DNA of 64,000 bases from Undaria pinnatifida (lineage: Eukaryota; Sar; Phaeophyceae; Laminariales; Alariaceae), in NCBI GenBank assembly GCA_012845835.1, contig JABAKD010000011.1:10230381-10294380 (forward strand). Direction: 5' to 3'. Both the position numbers and the translations under genes were made by a program. Numbering within the stretch: the stretch's first letter is position 1; every line of letters starts with the position of its first letter. Below, piece after piece: positions 57,870-64,000 of the stretch. The notes beneath the pieces were generated by a model. The model saw only the letters and a list, made by a program, of their open reading frames with translations. It ran no database searches and had not been told where the DNA came from.

Positions 57870-58265
57870 ATGGAAATAAGAAACATAGAAAAGAAAAGAA
57901 AATAAGATAAAGGAAAGAAAAGACAAGAAAGCGAAAAAAACAAAAAAGGATAAGAAGGAAAAAAAAAGACAAGAAAAGCATATGTTAGGTTTTGACTCAT
58001 CATGAAAACATAATTTGTGGGACTTCCAATGGCCGTCACAAGATAGTGTAAGACCGCCCTGATTTTTTTGCCTTGTTGCGTTCTCTCCCCAGTGCCATCA
58101 TTGATGATGCACTTGATGCCCTCTATGAGCCCAATGCCAACTTTAGTCAGCGCCTAGGGTCTGCTAGTATGATATGTATTCATTTTTCTATTTCCCTTTC
58201 CTTGCTTCCTCTTGTCTTGTCTTTTCTTGCTTTTCTTGTTTTTTCTTTTCTTTCCTTTCCTTTTT
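57870..58265. repeat. Purine-rich and pyrimidine-rich arms around the short exon
   Basis: At 57880-57980 the plus strand is almost pure A/G (AGAAAAGAAAAG, AGACAAGAAAAG). At 58180-58265 it is almost pure T/C (CTTTTCTTG, TTTCTTTCCTTTCC). The arms are partly complementary and could fold over the exon. Confidence 0.55.
58093..58166 (+). CDS. Isolated short exon, unidentified
   Basis: A pyrimidine tract ending TTCTCTCCCCAG precedes 74 bp that encode AIIDDALDALYEPNANFSQR and then LGSA, up to CTGCTA|GTATGA. The entry phase is 2 and the exit phase 1. The composition is strongly protein-like. No neighbouring exon was identified. It might belong to the OTU/helicase element downstream or to a host gene. 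Confidence 0.42.
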
Positions 58266-58383
58266 AAAAATACATACTATAGTTTTTCCATGTACTTTTT
58301 CGAACGCACACTGGTGAGGGTCCTTCCAACGCACACTGTGTCGGGCCCGGGGGGGGGGGTTCGGGGGGGGGCGCGTCGCCCCC

Positions 58384-59330
58384 CCCCGACACTGCTACTA
58401 GCATCCAAGCACCGTTCGGCTGCCCTGCCAACCCAGTGCTGGTGGTGCATTTTGGGACACACACACGAACACCAACACACTCTACACTGCTAGTAGTAGC
58501 ATACAAGCACCCTTCGGCTGGCCTGCCAACCCAGCGCTGGTGGTACATTTTGGGACACACACACGAACACCAACACACTCTACACTGCTAGTAGTAGCAT
58601 ACAAGCACCCTTCGGCTGGCCTGCCAACCCAGCGCTGGTTGTGCATGCGCTTGAACGTTTGCGCCTCAGCTGTTCGATCCTGCTACATCACGATGCGGGA
58701 CAACAAAAAAAAAAAACACAACACACAAACATTTCACTTCGTTGTGCCCTGGGCTGCGGACAAAAAAATCCCTTCCCAAAAACCCCTCCTCGTCCTTACA
58801 AAACCATAAAATTCAAACGGCTGCGATTCAAATCAAACGGCGTGACGAACTACACCCTCGCACGCAAACAACCACCTCGTGGGTGCATTTTGGGACACAC
58901 ACAAACACCAACACACTCTACACTGCTAGTAGTAGCATACAAGCACCCTTCGGCTGGCCTGCCAACCCAGCGCTGGTGGTGCATGCGCTTGAACGTTTGC
59001 GCCTCAGCTGTTCGATCCTGCTACATCACGATGCGGGACAACAAAAAAAAAAACAACACAACACACAAACATTTCACTTCGTTGTGCCCTGGGCTGCGGA
59101 CAAAAAAATCCCTTCCCAAAAAACCCTCCTCGTCCTTACAAAACCATAAAATTCAAACGGCTGCGATTCAAATCAAACGGCGTGACGAACTACACCCTCG
59201 CACGCAAACAACCACCTCGTGGGTGCATTTTGGGACACACACACGAACACCAACACACTCTACACTGCTAGTAGTAGCATACAAGCACCCTTCGGCTGGC
59301 CTGCCAACCCAGCGCTGGTGGTCTCCGGAG
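58384..59330 (+). repeat. Tandem duplications with 97-bp and about 340-bp periods
   Basis: A CAAGCACCCTTCGGCTGGCC unit occurs five times. The first three starts are about 97 bp apart (58384, 58483, 58581). Later units start at 58919 and 59261, giving periods of 338 and 342 bp. The 340-bp units contain GTTCGATCCTGCTACATCAC and an A-run followed by CACAAACATTTCACTTCG. Confidence 0.85.
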
Positions 59331-59331
59331 C

Positions 59332-59730
59332 GTGCTGTGGGTGTCTGCTATGAGCCCCTTCGCTCGTTCTACGCTCCTCTGCGGCTGCGTGTTCTTCGCC
59401 CTCTTCAAACGTCACGGCGTACCACCACCTGGTGCTGCGTTTGAATCTCTGCACAACATGCAGCGGAACGTCCTTACAGCAGAGCGGTATCTTGACGACT
59501 GGGGAGACCAACTGTTCCAATACACATTTGCAGGGCTCTCTCTGCCTCATCGCTTGGAGTTCGTCCTACATCCTTCCGCCTTGCGAGGGCAACAACAATC
59601 CATTCAGCAATTGCACTGCCCGAATGGCCTCGTTCTACAGCGCCGGAACACTCGCACTGTTCCGTGCAGGGGGGATGGCAACTGCGGCTGGCACTCTCTG
59701 CTCAACGGGAACTGCACCTTCTTGGGACAG
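59332..59730 (+). CDS. OTU-type cysteine protease fragment of a mobile element
   Basis: The frame ends TVPCRGDGNCGWHSLLNG, then CTFLGQ, at a GTATGT donor. The D-G-N-C motif followed by W-H-S-L-L is the catalytic Asp/Cys core of OTU-family deubiquitinating proteases. The catalytic His part is not recognised downstream. OTU domains occur in Helentron-type transposons together with Pif1-like helicases, which fits the helicase remnant 700 bp on. The N-terminal start is undefined, because the tandem repeats run into it. Confidence 0.55.
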
Positions 59731-60203
59731 GTATGTACACGGCATTGCTTATACGCTACGCACTCAGCATGGTCACAGCTGTGTTTGTATGTACAGCGGC
59801 GTGCACACCGCTCTCGCCGCGTGTGTAGAGTACGTACATGTGTAGCGCAGCAGTACTCCCGTGTGTTTGCGTTTGTAGCATACCCGTACGTCTTCGAACC
59901 TGCTAAAGTCTACTACCTCACCTTCCACCAGCGTTCCTGCGGTGCAAATGCGTTCCGTCACCTGTGTATTCATCATCTCCTATGTATGTAGGCGTCTCCA
60001 GCTACGTGTGTGCGTCCTGTGCTTGCGTTTGTAGCGTACGCGTGCGTGTTCGAAACTGTTCGAACCCGCCATACTACCTCACCTTCCACCGGCGTTCCTG
60101 GGGTGCAAATCCCTTCCGTCGCCTGTTTATGCGTCATGTCCTATGTGTGTAGGCGTCTCCAGCTACGTCTGGGCGTCCTGTAACAATGGTTCTTGTCTTT
60201 CAG
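59731..60203 (+). other. Intron-like interval with a 161-bp tandem duplication
   Basis: It begins GTATGTACAC and ends TTGTCTTTCAG. Inside, a block starting TACTACCTCACCTTCCACC (59911) recurs at 60072 with moderate divergence. In-frame continuation beyond the acceptor reaches a stop after about 35 codons, so the element is probably damaged. Confidence 0.5.
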
Positions 60204-60393
60204 CACGTTACATCCTACACCTGCGTACAACGTAACCCATGCGCACATTGTCCTCACACCATGCGGCCTTGCCCGCCGAATTCTGCTGTTACCTTTACAG
60301 GGGACTAAATACGAGCATCCTCTCGGCGACATTCCCCGCCTCAAAAATGAAATCGCCAACTTCATCGTGCTTCACGTGACCGCCGTTCTGCAG

Positions 60394-60862
60394 GGGAGTT
60401 GCCGTCAGCAGAGCGTACATAGTGAAACAGTGGCCGCTCATGGTCGCCGCTTGTATGACCATACATAGGGTACAGGGTGTTGGGTTCGAGCGGGTTGCCG
60501 TGTGGATTCCGAGTAGAGGATTCTTCGCCCAGGGCCAGGGGTACACCGCTGTATCTAGGGGTAAAACTCTTGGGGGCCTATTCATAGTCTTGCCGAGTGC
60601 TGTATTGCGCGACAGAGGCGCCGCCCGCGATTTCATGAAGGACGCCTTCCACCCCCCAATGGACGCCATCAACGCGCTCGCGGAACTGCGCCGAAAAGCG
60701 CCAGCGACAGTAACCATCGACACGCGGGGGAGAAGAGTGGCGTACGCCACCCTATGGGACGCACGGGAAGCGTATGACGCCCCCGACGGTTGGAGAGGGC
60801 TTTGGCCTCGGGACGTTCACAGTAGTGGCCATGGATTGCAGGGGGTCTACAACGTAAACTAA
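60394..60862 (+). CDS. C-terminal part of a Pif1-like helicase (mobile element remnant)
   Basis: RGVAVSRAYIVKQWPLMVAA leads to CMTIHRVQGVGFERVAVW, with the helicase motif T-I-H-x-x-Q-G. QGQGYTAVSRGKTLGGLFIV follows, the Y-x-A-x-S-R motif VI with its Arg finger. The order and spacing are those of the last Pif1/RecD-type superfamily 1 helicase motifs, as in Helitrons. The Walker A and B regions are absent. The last 75 residues are a basic, Ala-rich extension before the stop. CTGCAG|G could be an acceptor. The element is decayed or only partly in frame. Confidence 0.65.
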
Positions 60863-61099
60863 GTTTGGTCAAGCGAACCACGTCTGTAGCGATGGACATT
60901 CCACCAGTCAAGTGTGACAAAACATTCCGCCACTCCCGACCATCGTCAAGTGACTTCTCGCGCGGTCAAATGTGATAAAACATTCCGCCACTTCCGACGA
61001 TCGCCAAGTGCCTTCTCGCGCAGCGAGTCACCAGTCATGTGTGACAAAAAACTTCTCCTCTTTACACCAAAAAGCACTTGACGAAACATGTATTGTTGT
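60863..61099. repeat. 58-bp tandem repeat
   Basis: Blocks with GTCAAGTGTGACAAAACATT, CCGCCACTCCCGACC and CTTCTCGCGC recur at about 58-bp spacing in two full copies and one partial copy (about 60907, 60966 and 61030). Confidence 0.7.
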
Positions 61100-61246
61100 A
61101 TCATAGATGGTGGAATTTGAACCCACGACCCAGAAAAAAACATGGTCCGTCGACGACGCCATTTGTGAAGGACTTAGAGGGGTATTAGTCCGTTTGACCA
61201 CTTGCGAAAGGTTAACCAATAGCTTACCCAAACTAAGCTATATAAC
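61100..61246 (-). mobile_element. TRIM copy 4, 5' fragment, inverted
   Basis: It includes one LTR (about 61166-61246) and the adjoining interior with GACGACGCCAT and GAATTTGAACCCACGAC. The rest is missing. Confidence 0.65.
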
Positions 61247-61560
61247 GCAAGACAGCACGAAATAAACGATAAAAAATTAGGGTGGAGAGATGCGGTGGAT
61301 GACAGCGGCCACACTATTACTACTGCCGCCACCATGACACGTACTACCAGGAAGAGGTATCTGGTACTTTGCTAAACGACTGTTGGATATAGCTACTACA
61401 ACTCACTCCTACTGCTTCTACTGTCAGACCATACCATATGACGTGGGCCACTTTGTTGCGCAATCTGTCCGTGTCCGCTAAAAAAAACACGGTTAAAAAA
61501 TTAGTTGCCGCTTCTCCGTTAGAGCCTCTCTCTCCGTTAGAGCCCCTCTCTCCGAGAGGG

Positions 61561-61564
<4 letters not shown>

Positions 61565-61628
<64 letters not shown>
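61565..61628. repeat. (TC)n microsatellite
   Basis: It is about 60 bp of TCTCTC with one CCTC break. A GTTAGAGCC(C/T)CTCTCTCC repeat precedes it. Confidence 0.9.
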
Positions 61629-61630
<2 letters not shown>

Positions 61631-62083
61631 CGCTCTGTGTGAGAGAGCAGGTGTATAGAGTACACAAAAAAAACTTTTATCCGAAACACACACACCCAAA
61701 AAAAAGTCCGACCCAAAATCTTTATCCGACATCTCCCATATATATCTCGCTCACTCTCCAACCAACTGTAAATAACAATTGATATTCGACTTGGACCCTC
61801 CGAAAATGGAGAGGCGCTGTGTTAGCGGTCATTATTGTATAGGGAGGCGGGGGCCTGGGTCGCAAGGAGGGGTCAGTCAGCTGAACTAACATGATAATAG
61901 TTGACCGCTGACCGACGGAAGGCAAGGGCCGTCCACCACGCAGACCCTCTCCCTCTCTCTAACTCCCTATGATTCTATCTCTCTTGTGCAAGAACGACAA
62001 GCCTGCAGCAGTCTAGTAGTGTTGAAGAAAAAAACCTTTTGCAACAACGTAACGAGATTCTTCCGATGATTTCGGGTTATAAC
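61629..62083. other. Region without a supported gene
   Basis: No open frame with splice support or recognisable element was seen. Confidence 0.45.
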
Positions 62084-62166
62084 CCCTTTAGGAGCCCCGA
62101 AACCCACATCCCTATACTAATTCCAAGTGATTTTGTCCCAAAAACAGGTTTCCAGTTGTAAAGGCG
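62084..62166 (+). repeat. Family E short repeat
   Basis: It contains CTATACTAATTCCAAGTGA and AAACAGGTTTCCAGTTGTAA and directly abuts a TRIM LTR, as at 55803. Confidence 0.6.
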
Positions 62167-62169
62167 TTA

Positions 62170-62437
62170 TGTTAAGGAATTAGTGGGGTATTAGTCCGTT
62201 TGACCACTTGCAAAAGGTTAACCAATAGCTTACCCAAACTACGCCTTACAACACTCTCCCCCCCTGAAACGGCGGGATAGCAGGTCGGCCGAATATACGG
62301 CGGACCTCTGTCAATATCCAAGCCGTTTCATTTCCTGGGGATACCAGGGAGAGTATTTTTTAAGTTCGGCATGGGGAAAATCTGAAAACGGGAGCCGTAC
62401 GAGGCTCCTTTTAGCTTACCCAAACTAAGCCTTATAA
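62170..62437 (-). mobile_element. TRIM copy 5, inverted and internally deleted
   Basis: One LTR is complete at 62170-62252, followed by the C-rich complement of the polypurine tract (CTCTCCCCCCCTG). The interior is truncated, and only the last 27 bases of the other LTR remain (62411-62437). Confidence 0.75.
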
Positions 62438-62692
62438 CAGTTACAAGGAGCCCCGTCATTTGGAAAAATATTTAGACAGAATGGGGTATACCTTGATATC
62501 TCTATCATCACAATTTAGAGTCCTGTCGTCGCAATTTAATATCGATCCCTCCCACAGGGGAGAGGGGCGGGGGGGCGGGGGGGGTTGGTACTCGTTCGTT
62601 GCCTGCCTTACTCAGTCATTTGAGCATTTACCACGCACCCCTTTCGAGGCGGAGGCACCGTTCCCACTCCTAGTAGAGTTAAATGTCTCAGT

Positions 62693-63050
62693 TGAGTAAG
62701 TTATTGGTTAACCTTTAGCAAGTGGTCAAACGGACTAACACCCCACTAATTCCTTAACAAATGGCGTCGTCGACAGACCAGACTTTTTTGGGGTCGTCGG
62801 TTCAAATCCCACCATCCAAAATAATATACCTCTTCAGACTTTCCCCATGTCGAGCTTGAAAAACACTCTCCCCGGTATCCCCAGGAAATGAAACCGCTTG
62901 GATAATTGACAGGTCCGCCCATATATCCGGCCGACCTGCTATCCCGCCGTTTCAGGGTGGGAGATGGTTTATAAGGCTTAGTTTGGGTAAGCTATTGGCT
63001 AACCTTGTGCAAGTGGTCAAACAGACTAATACCACACTATTTCCTAAACA
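62693..63050 (+). mobile_element. TRIM copy 6
   Basis: The left LTR is truncated (62693-62759). ATGGCGTCGTCG and GGTTCAAATCCCACCATCC follow. The right LTR is 62965-63050, ending CCTAAACA. The box GGTTCAAATCC is a good match to a tRNA T-arm or B box. Confidence 0.8.
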
Positions 63051-63279
63051 GACGCCGCCAAAATTTTGGCGCTCATTTGGTACGTTTTTTCCATGCCAGG
63101 GTATATATTACATGAAAGAATTAGCTTGTGAAGTGTCTGATCTCTTTCCTGTTTGGCCGCCTATGGCCAGAGAAGGAGGGCGGGGGGGGGTGGTATGACT
63201 CATTCCATCGTAGGAGTGCCGCAGAAATTTCTGATATGACAGCATGTGATGAGGAGGACCTAAGCATCTCACCACAAAC

Positions 63280-63744
63280 ATGACTTGGAAGGCGTTCGCT
63301 CGTGCAAAACCCGGCCAATACTTCCATGCGCTAGTCGTTAAAACTGACATACTCGTTGAAAGTATCAGACGAACCGGGTATATAGTGGATATAATTAGAC
63401 TAAGGGAGGCTGTTACAGACACAGGCCACCTCTTCGCAGGCTTCTCTACTATTAATAGACAGGTTTCACGTTGGTCACTCACTTGTACTAGTGTACTAGA
63501 TAAGCTCTCGTCTTTAGTTGCACACACGCCACCGGACGAACTGAACAGCGTTCAATTCCGCGACGCAAAAAGCCTTTTGTCCCCTTTTTCCTATACGCAC
63601 ATACATGCCTTCAAAGGCATGCGGAAAAACCTTTTATATCCAGCCGTGAATCCCATATCTCACGCCTTGTCAGGCTCCCAGTGGAACACCACAACATGGA
63701 GCTCAACCGGTCAGATGACTCCCATAGTCCTCCTGGTGTCTTAA
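63280..63744 (+). CDS. Uncharacterised ORF
   Basis: The 154-codon ATG-to-TAA frame has protein-like, non-repetitive composition (FARAKPGQYFHALVVKTDIL, DTGHLFAGFSTINRQVSRW). No transmembrane segment, zinc-binding pattern or known catalytic motif was seen. It lies between a TRIM copy and a G/C-tract minisatellite, so it may be a fragment of a mobile-element protein or an exon of a host gene. Confidence 0.35.
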   Translation: MTWKAFARAKPGQYFHALVVKTDILVESIRRTGYIVDIIRLREAVTDTGHLFAGFSTINRQVSRWSLTCTSVLDKLSSLVAHTPPDELNSVQFRDAKSLLSPFSYTHIHAFKGMRKNLLYPAVNPISHALSGSQWNTTTWSSTGQMTPIVLLVS

Positions 63745-64000
63745 TTTAAGTTGGGGGGGGGGCAATGGCCCTGTCGGGGTGACTTAGTCTAATATCTAAA
63801 TATCGACCACCACCCCCGAGAAAACAGGGGAGGGGGGGGGCATGTCTGATGTCTTAGCACAATATCTACATATATACCCCCGCCCGAAAGGAAAGGGGGG
63901 GGGGGGATATTCCTGGTGTCTTAACACAGTATGTAAATATCGTTCCCCCCCCCCCGGAAAATCAAGAGGGGGGGGGGAAGGGGGGGGGGTATATTCCTGG
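63730..64000. repeat. Minisatellite with alternating C- and G-tracts, running off the window
   Basis: Units contain CTGGTGTCTTAACACAGTAT or a variant, ATATC, a C-tract, AAAA and a G-tract. The GTCTTA cores at 63851 and 63917 are 66 bp apart, with more diverged units on both sides. Each C-tract/G-tract pair can form a hairpin. Confidence 0.8.

Larger units (their letters stand above)
59332..60862 (+). mobile_element. Helitron/Helentron-like element remnant
   Basis: An OTU protease motif and Pif1-type helicase motifs lie on the same strand within 1.5 kb, with an intron-like gap. No Rep nuclease (HUH) motif was seen, and no terminal hairpin with a CTRR end was located. Class is inferred from the domain pair. 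Confidence 0.5.

Noticed and set aside
58384..59330. CRISPR-like array
   Set aside because: The repeated units are adjacent tandem duplications with no short unique spacers, and this is eukaryotic DNA.
59773..60152. Small Cys/Arg-rich ORFs between the OTU and helicase parts
   Set aside because: They fall inside an interval with GT and AG borders and a 161-bp tandem duplication, so they are probably intronic.

Overview
This is a nuclear segment from an intron-rich eukaryote with a large, repeat-laden genome. No operons, ribosome-binding sites or other bacterial features are visible. Coding sequence is a small fraction and is cut by GT-AG introns from about 70 bases to 5 kb. Exons are rich in Gln, Ala, Ser and Pro repeats. 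The style resembles brown algae or related stramenopiles, but that is an inference.

The two best genes are on the minus strand. Gene A (about 12.25 kb down to 2.94 kb) joins five exons with matching intron phases. It encodes a protein of about 1,000 residues with a poly-Gln/acidic region, a coiled coil, a long Ala/Thr-rich stretch and a basic tail. I do not recognise it. The second gene (38.8 kb down to 25.2 kb) is a PTEN-family phosphatase. Six exons with consistent phases carry the end of the PTEN N-terminal motif, the WPD-like loop, a CX5R signature loop, most of a C2 domain and a low-complexity C-terminal extension of about 850 residues. Its signature loop has unusual substitutions, and the N-terminal exon(s) were not found.

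Smaller coding pieces are single exons: a coiled-coil exon (22.7 kb, minus), a PH-domain-like exon (51.6 kb, plus), a terminal exon (51.3 kb, minus), a two-exon unit (53.6-53.9 kb, plus), an isolated exon (58.1 kb, plus) and an ORF at 63.3 kb.

Mobile DNA fills the rest. There is a family of terminal-repeat retrotransposons in miniature (TRIM) with 84-bp LTRs, primer-binding-like and polypurine sites (46.7-48.0, 55.5-55.8, 61.1-63.05 kb). A MITE family with a 20-bp terminal inverted repeat occurs at 0.3, 0.8, 15.2, 16.6, 24.3 and 34.2 kb; one copy holds a nested foldback element with a 5-bp target duplication. A decayed element with an OTU protease motif and the C-terminus of a Pif1-type helicase lies at 59.3-60.9 kb (Helitron/Helentron-like). 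A PIF/Harbinger-like fragment is possible near 36 kb. Other dispersed families occur at 30-57 kb. Many micro- and minisatellites are present, several inside the PTEN introns. A 9-mer, TACCTGGTA or its complement, occurs about twenty times, far more than chance predicts.
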